Notes: generated by a model not told the origin, from the sequence alone. Counted from the stretch's first letter, positions 8,774 to 18,391 are shown. The stretch: 64,000 nucleotides of DNA from Christensenella sp. UBA7703 (GCA_002482505.1 DLGD01000014.1:1-64000), one strand, 5' to 3'. Made by a program: numbers and translations.

Positions 8774-10810
8774 CTAGAGTAGAGTGCGGTAGTAAAGCCC
8801 TGTGGTGTGCGCTTCTTCCGTCCTTTCGGCTGAAAGAAAGCGAGCGGTGACGGCTTCGATTTCCTCTTGGGATTCGCGCGTAAAGTAGAGTATCTGGTGA
8901 TCCAGAGCGCGAATGTTTCGCTCCGCAATGTCGAGCGGAACGCTGTTGAGCAATGAAACCGTGCGATAATGGTCGCACTCCACCGGGAAACGCACCTGCA
9001 TGCGGTCGGTGAGCGTTCCGGCCTGTCCGCAGGCGGCACAGCCGAGGGATGCTTTGATCGGGCAGTTCCTCAACTGCATCAGCGGCAGATAGCCATACGA
9101 GACGACGCCGCGCGGGAGCGTTCCGCCGAGGGACTTGATCGCGCTCATCGAAAGTTCAAATGAAAGCGTCAGGCTGCCGAGCCCCTCTGCCTCATAAAAC
9201 CGCACGGATTCCGTATTGGTGCTGTTTAAGCCGTAGCCGCCGTGAACGGTAAGCCCAAGCCGCCTGCCGAGCGTGATGCCGTAACTGTTGTTCGCCCAGA
9301 CGGAGGATAGTCCGGCATTTGTGAGAACTACCAGCTTTGCGCCAAACGCTGGCTCGTCCTCGGGGAAGAGCACGGTTGGCAGCTGCGCGATGAGCTTTTT
9401 GCCCAGTTGAGCGAGTAAATCCAAATCGATCTCTTCTGCGGGCAGTATCATTTTTTCAAACGTGTCCTCGCAGGCAATCTGTTCCTTTTTATAAAAACGT
9501 GCCCACAGCGCTGGCTTCTCCAAGCCGGATTGATACCGCACAGGTGCTGTTATTGTGAAATCCTCCCGCTTGTGCGGCTGTGTTTGCCCGCGCAGGGCGA
9601 GGAGCGCGTCCAGCGCTTCTCTGCGCAAGGCGTTGAGCGCGGAGGCAGGCAGGGTATAGCCTTCGGCAATCTCGGATTGGAACGAACGCACAAAGAATGG
9701 GGTTCCTCCGGTCTTTTCCAGATTTTTCCGCGCGTTTTCCGCGTCCAGAGCACGGTGGACTGCGCGCTCCGGCGCGCCTCCTTGCACGGTTGTCTCCCGC
9801 TCGCCATCACTCACGGTGAGGGTGGTTGCGTGTTCGCTGAGCGAGAAAGTAAGATTGACCGGCACGAGCGGAACTTCGTTTCGATACAGCGCTGCAAGAG
9901 ACGCAAGAACGCTCTCCGCACCCGTCACATCCTCCTTCGTGCGGTAACCGAACATCTGTCCGTCGCGTTTTCCCTTGAGGTAGCCATCTGTAAACCCGCT
10001 GCGGGAGAAAACGGCACGGAGCGATTCCGCGTCGTACGGTTTTCCCTCGAGTGCAAGCTTGCAGGCGGCGGTCGCGGCGGCAACGTATTCCGGTCGCTTC
10101 ATGCGCCCTTCGATTTTGAAGGAAGTCACGCCCGCATCCGCCAGTTCTTTTAGATGCGGGAGCAGAGACATGTCCTTGAGCGAGAGCGCATAGGGATGAT
10201 CTCCGCTCGTCCAGTTCAGCCGGCATGGCTGGGCGCAAAGCCCGCGGTTGCCGCTCCTTCCGCCGAGCATGGCGGAAAGATAACACGCGCCGGAGACGCT
10301 CATACAGTGTGCGCCGTGAATAAACGCTTCCTTCTGAATCGAAACAGAAGCGCAGATGGTTTGAATTTCCGCAAGGGTAAGCTCACGCGCGAGCACGATA
10401 CTGTCAAACCCAACGCTTTCGAGATAGCGTGCGCCGTCGACATTGTGCACGGCGGTCTGCGTGGAGGCAAAGCGCTTGAGCGAGGGATAGCGCTTTTGAA
10501 ACAACCGAAGCACCGCCACATCCTGAATGATCACCGCATCTGCGCCCGCCTCTGCGATGCGATCCGCCTCTTCCTCCAGCGCGGGCAACTCCGTGTCCAG
10601 CACAAGGGTGTTGACGGTGACATACACCTTTACCCCGCGCGCGTGACAATAGGAGACGGCATCGATGAGGCTCGTCTCGGCAAAATTCGCCGCGTTGCGG
10701 CGTGCATTGAAGTTCTGCCCGCCGAGATAGACGGCGTCGGCGCCGCAGCGCACGGCGGCAAGCAGCTGTTCTTCGCCGCCGACAGGGGCGAGGATTTCGG
10801 GTGATGGCAT
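8774..10810 (-). CDS. Peptidase U32-family protein
   Basis: A 678-residue U32-family protein. The N-terminal TIM-barrel-like region starts PEILAPVGGEEQLLAAVR, with GADAVYLGG. The U32 signature region is near residues 165-200: HGAHCMSVSGACYLSA, then GNRGLCAQPCR, whose cysteines suit the iron-sulfur or metal site known in relatives. More Cys-rich residues (CPIKASLGCAACGQ) lie in the C-terminal third. Family members include collagenase-like proteins and RNA- or cofactor-hydroxylating enzymes such as RlhA and UbiU/V, so 'peptidase' is only a family name. An AAAGGAG site lies about 12 bases before the ATG. It is divergent from the ROK kinase gene. Confidence 0.88.
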   Translation of the reverse strand: MPSPEILAPVGGEEQLLAAVRCGADAVYLGGQNFNARRNAANFAETSLIDAVSYCHARGVKVYVTVNTLVLDTELPALEEEADRIAEAGADAVIIQDVAVLRLFQKRYPSLKRFASTQTAVHNVDGARYLESVGFDSIVLARELTLAEIQTICASVSIQKEAFIHGAHCMSVSGACYLSAMLGGRSGNRGLCAQPCRLNWTSGDHPYALSLKDMSLLPHLKELADAGVTSFKIEGRMKRPEYVAAATAACKLALEGKPYDAESLRAVFSRSGFTDGYLKGKRDGQMFGYRTKEDVTGAESVLASLAALYRNEVPLVPVNLTFSLSEHATTLTVSDGERETTVQGGAPERAVHRALDAENARKNLEKTGGTPFFVRSFQSEIAEGYTLPASALNALRREALDALLALRGQTQPHKREDFTITAPVRYQSGLEKPALWARFYKKEQIACEDTFEKMILPAEEIDLDLLAQLGKKLIAQLPTVLFPEDEPAFGAKLVVLTNAGLSSVWANNSYGITLGRRLGLTVHGGYGLNSTNTESVRFYEAEGLGSLTLSFELSMSAIKSLGGTLPRGVVSYGYLPLMQLRNCPIKASLGCAACGQAGTLTDRMQVRFPVECDHYRTVSLLNSVPLDIAERNIRALDHQILYFTRESQEEIEAVTARFLSAERTEEAHTTGLYYRTLL

Positions 10811-10927
10811 TTGGGATTGTTTCTCCTTTGTGGAGTGTTACTATTATTATAAAGCAAAACAACTGATCTGACGAATGGAATCGCACATGAAACGGGAACC
10901 TCAAATGATCCGGCAAAGGAAGAACGT

Positions 10928-11878
10928 ATGAAGGACATCATCATCGGCATCGACATCGGCGGGACGCATCTGCGCATCGGCGCGGTGAACCCCGCGGGGC
11001 AGGTTTCTTTTTTTGAAAAACGGGAAAGCCGCGTGGTCTGCGGCGAGAGCGGATCGGGTGCGCGTCTTGTCGCGCTGATTCGGGACTATCTGGCCCGAAA
11101 CGGGCTGACAGATCGTGTGGCAGCGCTTGCTGTCGGGTTTCCTTCAACCGTCAGCCGGGATAAGCGAACCGTCTACAGCAGCCCGAATCTGCCGCTTGGC
11201 GGCGCGGGCGGGTTGGACGGGCAGGACGTGGTGGCGTTGCTCTCCTCTGAATGGAATATTCCGGTTTTCATCGACAAGGACACGATCTTCCTGCTGCAAT
11301 ACGATCTTGTGCGCCGAAATCTGCGCGAAAAAGGCTGCACGGTCGGCATTTACTATGGCACGGGAATCGGAAACGCAGTGTTTCTCGATGGGAAGTTTCT
11401 GACCGGCAAACATGGTGTTGCCTGCGAGCTGGGGCATATTCCCTATTACGGCAGCATAAACATCTGCGGCTGCGGCAGCAGGGGATGCGCAGAAACGCAC
11501 GCGGGGGGATATGTTTTGCGAAATATTTGGCAGGAGTATTTTGCAAACGAACCATTTTGCGAGTTGTTTCTGCGACATAGTGATGACGTTCGGTTACAAA
11601 GATTTGTGGAAGCCATGGCGATTCCGTTTGCGACGGAGCTGAATCTCTTAGATCCCGATCAGGTTATGATCGGGGGCGGTGTTGTAGAGATGGCGGGCTT
11701 CCCGATGGATCGCCTGCTGGGCTATGTGCGCGAGTTTGTGCGAAAACCGTATCCGGGAGAGGATTTTTCGTTACTTCGCGCCTCCGCCGCACCTGAAACA
11801 GGCGTCGCCGGAGCGGCGTATTATGCAATGGAACGAGTGGCAGGCTTTGCCGCCGCTGCGAAGGGGGCAATCGAATGA
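10928..11878 (+). CDS. ROK-family sugar kinase
   Basis: A 316-residue ROK protein without an N-terminal HTH, so a kinase rather than a repressor. It has the phosphate-binding GIDIGGTHLRIG (about residues 6-17), the catalytic-region GTGIGNAVFLDG, the GACELGH-like segment (ACELGHIPYYG) and the zinc motif CGCGSRGCAE. Size and motifs resemble allokinase, glucokinase and N-acetylmannosamine kinase. AAAGGAAG lies before the ATG. The stop overlaps the next gene's start (ATGA), so both kinases are probably translated together. The specific sugar is undetermined. Confidence 0.9.
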   Translation: MKDIIIGIDIGGTHLRIGAVNPAGQVSFFEKRESRVVCGESGSGARLVALIRDYLARNGLTDRVAALAVGFPSTVSRDKRTVYSSPNLPLGGAGGLDGQDVVALLSSEWNIPVFIDKDTIFLLQYDLVRRNLREKGCTVGIYYGTGIGNAVFLDGKFLTGKHGVACELGHIPYYGSINICGCGSRGCAETHAGGYVLRNIWQEYFANEPFCELFLRHSDDVRLQRFVEAMAIPFATELNLLDPDQVMIGGGVVEMAGFPMDRLLGYVREFVRKPYPGEDFSLLRASAAPETGVAGAAYYAMERVAGFAAAAKGAIE

Positions 11879-12843
11879 GTTCGTTTAGCATCATTGGGGC
11901 TGCGCATCTGGATGCGCTGGTAGAAGGCGTGGAGGAAACCGCGCTGCTTGCGGGATCTTCTCCCGCGGAGAGCATCCGCCTTGGCTTTGGCGGAGACGCG
12001 CTCAACGAGGCGGTGACGCTAAGGCGGCTTGGCGGCGCGGTGGATCTCGTGAGCAAGATCGGCTGTGACAGCGCGGGAGATATGGTGCTGGGTTTTTGCC
12101 GTTCCGCAGGGCTTTCAACGGCGAGGATTGCGCAAAAAGAGAATCTATCCACCAGCATGAATATCGTGCTCGTCGATCATGCGGGAGAACGCAGATTCAT
12201 CACCGACCCCAACAGCAGCCTCCGGGCGCTCGCGCTTGCCGATGTACTGCCGCTGGTGGATTCGTTATCTCCGGTAGTTTGCTTTGCGAGCCTGTTTGTG
12301 TTTCCGCTCTTTCATGCACGGGAGTTTGCGGCGCTTTTTTCGGCAATCAAGCAGCGCGGATGTTTGCTTGCGGCAGACATGACCAAACGAAAGAGAGGGG
12401 AGAAGCTTTCCGACCTTGCGGACGTTTGGCATCACATCGACATTCTCTTTGCAAACGCTGAGGAAGCGGGTCTCCTCACGCAATCGAACACACTGGATAA
12501 GATGGCACAGGAGATTCGGGGCAGCGGGGTTGGATGCGTCGTCATTAAAACCGGAGCTGCGGGCTGTTTTGTCGCCTCTAGGGAGTTTACCGGCGATGTA
12601 CCCGGCTGCGTCAGCCGCGCTTGCGTGGATACCACCGGTGCCGGGGATAACTTTGCCGCGGCGTTTCTGTTTGCCCATGCGGCGGGCAGAGCGCCAGAGG
12701 ACTGCGCGCGCTTTGCCAACGCGGTTGCAAGCATTTGCGTGGAGCATCTCGGTGCAACCGCGCACGAAATCACGCTGGAAGAGGCGCTTGCCCGCTGCCG
12801 GGAAAACTATGGCGTGGGGTTTGGGACGCTTGCAATAAAATAG
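11875..12843 (+). CDS. PfkB-family carbohydrate kinase
   Basis: A 322-residue ribokinase/PfkB-fold kinase. It shows the N-terminal GGDALNEAVTLRRLG (substrate and glycine-rich site, about residues 38-52) and the C-terminal PfkB signature CVDTTGAGDNFAAA, which holds the catalytic Asp and anion hole. Its ATG overlaps the ROK kinase stop by 4 bases. The pair plus the MFS carrier at 12911 suggests uptake and phosphorylation of a sugar or nucleoside-like compound. Fructokinase, ribokinase and 2-keto-3-deoxygluconate kinase are all possible. Confidence 0.9.
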   Translation: MSSFSIIGAAHLDALVEGVEETALLAGSSPAESIRLGFGGDALNEAVTLRRLGGAVDLVSKIGCDSAGDMVLGFCRSAGLSTARIAQKENLSTSMNIVLVDHAGERRFITDPNSSLRALALADVLPLVDSLSPVVCFASLFVFPLFHAREFAALFSAIKQRGCLLAADMTKRKRGEKLSDLADVWHHIDILFANAEEAGLLTQSNTLDKMAQEIRGSGVGCVVIKTGAAGCFVASREFTGDVPGCVSRACVDTTGAGDNFAAAFLFAHAAGRAPEDCARFANAVASICVEHLGATAHEITLEEALARCRENYGVGFGTLAIK

Positions 12844-12910
12844 TGGTTTGCACGGCGCAGGTATGATAATATGACGAGAATGCCTTTCTATTTAACGATC
12901 AGGGGATACT

Positions 12911-14131
12911 ATGCCAGCAAAAAGAAGAAATGAACTCTATCTGTTCTTTGCAGTCATCGTGGCGGTCAATTTGGCGCTTGGTTTCAGCGACGGACTGTTT
13001 TCCAACTACTTCAAAGACGTCTATCAGATTGACGGTTTTCACCGGGGGTTGATCGAGCTGCCGCGCGAAATGCCGGGCGTGATCACGTTTTTTCTGGTCA
13101 GTGCGCTGTCGTTTTTAGGCGATATCACCATTGCGATCTTCGCGCAGGCAATCGCCGCCGTGGGTCTCATGGTGCTTGGTTTTGTCACTCCGTCGTTCGG
13201 GGTCATGCTGGTGTTTCTCTTTATCAACTCTCTTGGCGTGCATCTTTATATGCCGCTTAGGGACAGCATCGGCATGTCGCTTGCGGAGCCGGATCAAATC
13301 GGCAAGCGAATGGGACAGTTTGGCGGGCTAAGCTTTGCGGTGCTGACCGTTGCGGGGCTGGCGGTGTTCTTCCTTTTCCGCTTTGGCGTGTTCAGCTTTA
13401 CGAGCGATATCAAATGGACGTTTGTGGTTGCCGCTGTCTTCTATCTGCTGGCGGTTGTTATGATGGTTCTGCTCAAGCTCGAAACCGGACAAATACGCAC
13501 CAAACGCGAAAAGATCAAGCTGATTTTTCGCAAAGAATATAAATATTATTATCTGTTGGCAATCGTTTTTGGCGTGCAGAAGCAGGTGATGCTCGTCTTC
13601 GGACCCTGGGTGCTGATTGAAACGCTCGGCCAACGCGTAGATGTCATCGTACTGCTCGGCATCATCGCCTCCACTCTGGGCATGTTTTTCATGCCGCAGC
13701 TGGGGAAATGGATCGACCGCTTCGGCGTGAAAAAGCTTCTGTATGCTGATGCGCTCTCATTCATCCTTGTCTATCTCTGCTATGGTGTGCTGTCGCACGG
13801 GTTCAACAGCGGCGTCCTGGCAAAGGTTGGCATTCCTGTCCTTCTTACCTGTGCGCTGTTTGTGATAGACCGTCTATCCTCGCAGATGGGCATCATCCGA
13901 ACGATCTACCTCAAGTCGATTGCGCGGGACAACTCGGACATGACCCCGACGCTTTCGCTTGCGATGATGATGGATCATATCGTCTCCATCATTGTCGGCA
14001 TCACCGGCGGCATCGCCTGGGTGACATTTGGTTCGCACTACATCTTCTACGCAGTGGCCGCGCTCTCGCTGGTCAACCTTGCGGTGGCAATCCTCGTAAA
14101 AGACCCGCGCAAGATGGAGGTTCGCCTGTAA
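12911..14131 (+). CDS. Major facilitator superfamily transporter
   Basis: A 406-residue membrane protein with about 12 hydrophobic segments and a central hydrophilic loop (EKIKLIFRKEYKYY) between two six-helix halves. This is the MFS layout. AGGGG lies before the ATG. It is 67 bp downstream of the PfkB kinase on the same strand, so it may bring in the substrate of the two kinases. I see no motif that fixes the substrate; drug or sugar export cannot be ruled out. Confidence 0.8.
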   Translation: MPAKRRNELYLFFAVIVAVNLALGFSDGLFSNYFKDVYQIDGFHRGLIELPREMPGVITFFLVSALSFLGDITIAIFAQAIAAVGLMVLGFVTPSFGVMLVFLFINSLGVHLYMPLRDSIGMSLAEPDQIGKRMGQFGGLSFAVLTVAGLAVFFLFRFGVFSFTSDIKWTFVVAAVFYLLAVVMMVLLKLETGQIRTKREKIKLIFRKEYKYYYLLAIVFGVQKQVMLVFGPWVLIETLGQRVDVIVLLGIIASTLGMFFMPQLGKWIDRFGVKKLLYADALSFILVYLCYGVLSHGFNSGVLAKVGIPVLLTCALFVIDRLSSQMGIIRTIYLKSIARDNSDMTPTLSLAMMMDHIVSIIVGITGGIAWVTFGSHYIFYAVAALSLVNLAVAILVKDPRKMEVRL

Positions 14132-14215
14132 ACAGGCGGGCGCTGCAGAACACAGCCATTATCGGACGGTTGGCAAGTTCCTTTGCGCGGGAAGTTAAAA
14201 TACTCGCAAACAAAA

Positions 14216-14243
14216 AACAGATGCTGTTTGATCAGCGTCTGTT
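14216..14243. terminator. Bidirectional terminator
   Basis: AACAGATGCTG (14216-14226) pairs with CAGCGTCTGTT (14233-14243), with one G:U wobble. It has an A-run on the left and a T-rich tail on the right, between the converging MFS and surface-protein genes. Confidence 0.75.
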
Positions 14244-14265
14244 TTGTTGTTTATGTTTGCTTGCG

Positions 14266-16341
14266 TTATCTGTGATGGCGGCGACGGCGAGGAGTATTGG
14301 CGATTTGCATGATCAACAGTACGACGCCGAAGAGAAGGATGATGCCGCCGCAGATGTAGATCCAAGAATAGGTCGTGACCTTGATCGACTCATCCGTGTT
14401 ATCCGTTGGGGACTGTTCAAACGGGCGAACCGTACCACTCTGCTTGATCGAGGTCGGGGTATAGTTCCCATCGCCGGTACGAGTGGTGGTGAGGGAATAA
14501 GGTTCGTTCTCCAGTGCGGTGACGGTGACGGTATAGGTATCCGGTTCTGCCGCCGGATCGACCTTGCAGCCAGTGGGGGTGAAGTCCACCGCGCCACTCC
14601 CGCTGCCACCCGTGAGACGGATATCAAACGTGCTGCCGGAGAATGCATTATCGATCCAGCCGCTCATCGCAAGCGCAGCCTGTACGGCACCCGAAGTGGT
14701 TCCTTCAAACGTTGCTGCGGCAGAGGGTTCATAGGTGGCATCGCCCGCTTTACCAACGCTGACGGAATACTCTTTCCCGGCCAGCGGGTAGACGGAGATG
14801 ATATAGACGTTGGTCTCGCCGCTCTTGAGCCGCGCCATGCAGCCGTCATTGGTGGAGAGTGTCGTGGCGCCCGTTCCGTTGCCGCCGATGACTTTAACTT
14901 CAAACGCGCTGCCGGCAGGTGCGTTTGCAATCCAGTTTTCAACCTGAACCGCATTCTGGATGCCTTTGCCGGACTGACCGTGATAGGTGCGCGTCTGCTG
15001 GGATTCATACCGAGCCGTCTCACTCATCACGGCGCTGAGCGAATAACCGCCGGCCGAGGTAACCGTGACGGAGAATTTCGTTTCCGCGGTTCCGGTCGCA
15101 GGGGAAACGGTACAGCCGCTTGCAACAAAGCTGATCGGCGCGTCGTCCGCCCCGCCGACCACGCGGATCGGGAATGTGTCGTTGCAGTTCTTCGCTTCTG
15201 ACCAGCCGGAGACAGCGAGCGTATGCGCGCGCGTCTTCACGGAAACACCGCTTTCGGAGGCGGAGACGCTGTTGTAACCATAGTTGCCCGCGCGGGTTGC
15301 CGTCAGGGCATATGGGCCAACGCCGTCCACCGTAACTTCGTATTGATCGCCGGAGACCAGCACCGCCGTGCAGTTGACGGTTTCGAGCGTCAACGCTTCG
15401 CTGGTGCTTCCGCCAGTGATGCGAAGCTGGAAGGGTTCGCCGCTCTTTGCATCGTTCACCCAATCTTCGATGCGAATCTTGGACTGATTGGACTTGCTGG
15501 AGCATCCGCTCAAAAGTGCGGAGTAGGCGGCGTTATAATTGGTGTTGCCGTCCATCATCGCGCTCAGCGAATAGGCGCCGACGCGGGTGACGGTGACTTC
15601 AAACTCGGTATCCACAGTGCCGACGGCGGGTTCAACCGTGCATCCGTCCGTCTGGAACGAGACGGCGCCGTTTGTGCTGCCACCCTGCACTTGGATCTTG
15701 AAGTGATCGTAATAGTCGTCTCCGCCACCCCAGCCGACGATGTTCAGCGGCATTTGATCCGCGCGTCCGGCAAGTCCTGTGCGCGTATCACGCGCAAGAT
15801 CGGAAGTGCCATTCTTCGCAGCAGTCAGGGAATACGGGCCGGAGCCTGTGACGGTGACGGTATATGTGTCTGCGCCCGTTCCGCTCAGCGGGAAAACGGT
15901 GCAATTGGTCGCGGTAAAGTTGACGGGTTCTGTAGCGGAAATACCCTTGAGGGTAACATCAAAACTCTCGCCGCAGTTTTTCGCGCCCTGCCAGGACAGA
16001 ATGGAAAGCGCGTTGGCGTCCCGAATCGCAAACTCGGACACGCCGGGGGCAACCGGAGCATCCTCAGTCGGCTGAAATTGTACGACGTTGTCTTTTACGG
16101 GCTGCGAGGCGCTCTCCTGCTTGGTTTCGTCTACCTGGAAGGACTGCAAGAGCGTTTTTGTTGCCGCGCTCGCAGGCTTATAGGCAAAGATAACCGCAAG
16201 CCCGAAGAAAAGAATGAATGCAACGAGTGCATATGCCCTTCTTTTAGCCCGTTTCCTCGCAGAGCGAACAGACCGACCACGATTCGGTGTCCGGCTGGGC
16301 GGAGCGACATGTGAAGATGTGTACCTACCCGTCTGTCCCAT
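14266..16341 (-). CDS. Membrane-anchored surface protein with six Ig-like-sized repeats
   Basis: About 691 residues. A short basic cytoplasmic N-terminus (RSVRSARKRAKRRAY) leads into one hydrophobic segment. Then come a spacer and six tandem units of about 85-92 residues. Each unit has a W near its start, GxxF, a central single Cys (GCTV, NCTV, GCKV) and a closing VTVTxxGxYSL. A second hydrophobic segment (WIYICGGIILLFGVVLL) and a basic tail end the protein. I placed the start at 16341 (8 bases after GGGGGA); ATGs at 16347, 16380 and 16407 are alternatives. The beta-rich repeats suggest an extracellular adhesive or stalk role, but I do not recognise the family. Confidence 0.75.
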   Translation of the reverse strand: MGQTGRYTSSHVAPPSRTPNRGRSVRSARKRAKRRAYALVAFILFFGLAVIFAYKPASAATKTLLQSFQVDETKQESASQPVKDNVVQFQPTEDAPVAPGVSEFAIRDANALSILSWQGAKNCGESFDVTLKGISATEPVNFTATNCTVFPLSGTGADTYTVTVTGSGPYSLTAAKNGTSDLARDTRTGLAGRADQMPLNIVGWGGGDDYYDHFKIQVQGGSTNGAVSFQTDGCTVEPAVGTVDTEFEVTVTRVGAYSLSAMMDGNTNYNAAYSALLSGCSSKSNQSKIRIEDWVNDAKSGEPFQLRITGGSTSEALTLETVNCTAVLVSGDQYEVTVDGVGPYALTATRAGNYGYNSVSASESGVSVKTRAHTLAVSGWSEAKNCNDTFPIRVVGGADDAPISFVASGCTVSPATGTAETKFSVTVTSAGGYSLSAVMSETARYESQQTRTYHGQSGKGIQNAVQVENWIANAPAGSAFEVKVIGGNGTGATTLSTNDGCMARLKSGETNVYIISVYPLAGKEYSVSVGKAGDATYEPSAAATFEGTTSGAVQAALAMSGWIDNAFSGSTFDIRLTGGSGSGAVDFTPTGCKVDPAAEPDTYTVTVTALENEPYSLTTTRTGDGNYTPTSIKQSGTVRPFEQSPTDNTDESIKVTTYSWIYICGGIILLFGVVLLIMQIANTPRRRRHHR

Positions 16342-16451
16342 CGTCATTTCCCCCGGTTCTTCGATGCAAAACTCAGCCATGAAGCGGAATCCCGCAGCGT
16401 CCGTCATCTCGTAACAAATGCGTTACGGTATATTCATGGAAATTTAATATT

Positions 16452-16480
16452 ATACTATCGTCCTGAGTATACAATGTCAA
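16452..16480 (-). promoter_or_regulatory. Promoter of the repeat surface protein
   Basis: On the minus strand: TTGACA (16475-16480), 17 bases, TAGTAT (16452-16457), with TATAAT close by. Downstream, before the gene, lies the inverted repeat CGTAAC-6-GTTACG (16410-16427), a possible operator. Confidence 0.6.
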
Positions 16481-16622
16481 GGAAAATTTTACAAATTATT
16501 GTATTTGCGAGAGATTTCATGCACAAGCTGTTGGGGTTTGTATGCGCGTTCATAATTTATTTTTTTTCTTGGATTTTGCCCGATTTGTATAAGAATTTTG
16601 TTGCATTTTTTGTGGTGGGGGA

Positions 16623-16655
16623 AGGATGTCCATTTTACATCCTGTTTGGTATAAT
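16623..16655 (+). promoter_or_regulatory. Extended -10 promoter with operator-like inverted repeat, ahead of the molybdenum genes
   Basis: AGGATGT-7-ACATCCT (16623-16643) is a perfect inverted repeat directly before an extended -10, TGGTATAAT (16647-16655). ATTTTACAT occurs inside the repeat (16632-16640) and again at 16684-16692. The first gene downstream is the MoeA-like protein at 16904. A regulator of molybdenum genes may bind here. The rest of the 16481-16903 gap is AT-rich and holds no gene I can support. Confidence 0.5.
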
Positions 16656-16903
16656 GGGTCGTAAAAGTGCAAAAAAATACAGGATTTTACATACCTTATG
16701 GGGTAACTGCCCAAAAACGGGAACGAATGATCAAAAAAGACAGGCTGCAAGATGCAAAGTGGCAAAAAGTGGTGCGCAAGCCGCGCATTGGAACGAAAAA
16801 GCCATTGGTTTGATCGAATGGCCAGAGGGTTCTTTCTTTTTCTACGGCGCGTACTTTATAAGAACATCGCGCAGCTCTGAATGGACAAAGTTGAGGTTGA
16901 AAC

Positions 16904-18391
16904 ATGGTTGACCAAGATCAAAGAGAACAGATTCGGCTCCACGAGGCGCTGAAGCAATATGTTGTGTTTCTGGAGACGCGAGGAATTTCATCCCGCACAG
17001 AAACGATTTCTGTGACGGGGGCGCTTGGCCGCGTGAGCGCGTCCGCAGCGTATGCGCAAACGCCCTGCATGGTACCGCCGCAACAGGTCTGCTCCGGCGA
17101 AGGGTTCGCTGCGGGGGAGATGCTCCTGCAATCGTATCTTGAAATCACTCCCGCGGTGATTGCCGCACTGCTCAGCGGCGGCGTGCGGTCGGTTTCTGTT
17201 TTGTCAAAGCCGAGCGTTGGGATCATCTTCGCTGGTTTTGCGCCCGCAATCGATGCAGCCGGCGCGCGTTGGAATGCTGCTTTTGAGCCGAGCGCCGCGC
17301 TCTATTGCGCGATGCTCACACGCTGGGGCGCGGAGGGAATTGCTTATTTTGACGCGGGATGCGAACCGGATACACTGCGCTCTGTGCTTTTGCGCGCGGC
17401 AAAAGAGCGTGACCTCGTGTTACTTTGCACAGAAGCAACGCAGGGTATTCCGGCTGATGTGTTGAATCCGCTTGTCGAAGTCTGTGTCGATGGCATCGCG
17501 ATCCATCCCGGCGGAGATATCCTGCTTGGTGCCATCGAAGCCGTGCCGATCATCTGCACATCCTCCGATCCTTCTTGCGGCATCGTCGTGCTGGAGGAGC
17601 TGGTCAAGCCGGTGCTCGACCGGCTGCTCATGCGGGAGCGGGACGCTGCGGAGAGCGTTTGTGTCAAGATGGGCAAGCCATATGTCTCAATAGAGAGAGC
17701 GCGAGAGTTTGTCCCGGCAAAACTGGGGTTTGATCCGGAAGGAAGCCTCGTTGTCCTGCCGATTCCGGTGGGCGAAAACGGGGGAGAGACCCTCGTTGAA
17801 GCGGATTGCATCCTCGACGTGCCGCAAAATTGCGCGGGATATGCGGCGGGCGAACGCGCGCATGTGCGGCTGCTCAAGCCCATCGATCGTATCGCGCGGA
17901 CGGTCCGTATCTGCGGCAGCCACGATCCGTTCCTGGACGAGGCGGCGGATGCTCTGCGGCGCACGGAGATCCGCGCCTATGTCAGCAGCGAGCGCGCCGG
18001 AAACGAGGACGCGATGCTTGCGCTCTGCCGCGGGGAATGCCATCTTGCCAGCATCTGTCTGCCGGACGAAACCGACAGTGTATCCTATATTGAGCAACGC
18101 CTTCCTGCGGGCGGCATGGCGCTGGTGGAAGGTGTGCGGCGTGTGCAGGCTGCGTTTATTACCAGCGAAAATCCGCTTTCTGGGCAAGCGTATGATCTGC
18201 TTGTTTCACTTGACGCGATGGAGAACCCTCAGGTGCGCGCATTTTTACACGTGCTGGGGAGCGAACTGTTCTTGAGCAGGCTGGACGCGTTCGGCGGATA
18301 CCGCTATGACAAGCCGGGGCGAATCAAGAAGATTTGGCCGGGGAAAGAGCACGAGCCGGAAACGGAACCGAAAACAGGCCAGGGAACCTGA
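16904..18391 (+). CDS. Degenerate MoeA-like protein with C-terminal substrate-binding-like domain
   Basis: A 495-residue protein. Residues about 1-250 follow the MoeA (molybdopterin molybdotransferase) plan. However, the motifs expected in active enzymes are replaced: the TGDEL position reads AGFAP, SGGVSVG reads CTEATQG, and GLPGNPVS reads CTSSDPSC. Residues about 330-470 (SHDPFLDEAADALRR to ENPLSGQAYDLL) resemble the periplasmic-binding-like domain fused to MoeA in some anaerobes. It probably binds molybdopterin, molybdate or another ligand without catalysing insertion. It heads the molybdenum cluster. GAGG lies before the ATG. Homology to MoeA is my reading of aligned motifs, not a search. 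Confidence 0.65.
   Translation: MVDQDQREQIRLHEALKQYVVFLETRGISSRTETISVTGALGRVSASAAYAQTPCMVPPQQVCSGEGFAAGEMLLQSYLEITPAVIAALLSGGVRSVSVLSKPSVGIIFAGFAPAIDAAGARWNAAFEPSAALYCAMLTRWGAEGIAYFDAGCEPDTLRSVLLRAAKERDLVLLCTEATQGIPADVLNPLVEVCVDGIAIHPGGDILLGAIEAVPIICTSSDPSCGIVVLEELVKPVLDRLLMRERDAAESVCVKMGKPYVSIERAREFVPAKLGFDPEGSLVVLPIPVGENGGETLVEADCILDVPQNCAGYAAGERAHVRLLKPIDRIARTVRICGSHDPFLDEAADALRRTEIRAYVSSERAGNEDAMLALCRGECHLASICLPDETDSVSYIEQRLPAGGMALVEGVRRVQAAFITSENPLSGQAYDLLVSLDAMENPQVRAFLHVLGSELFLSRLDAFGGYRYDKPGRIKKIWPGKEHEPETEPKTGQGT

Noticed and set aside
16474..16911. 145-codon ORF before the MoeA-like gene
   Set aside because: It spans a promoter-like inverted repeat, has shifting composition along its length, no SD and no known motif. 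It is probably intergenic.
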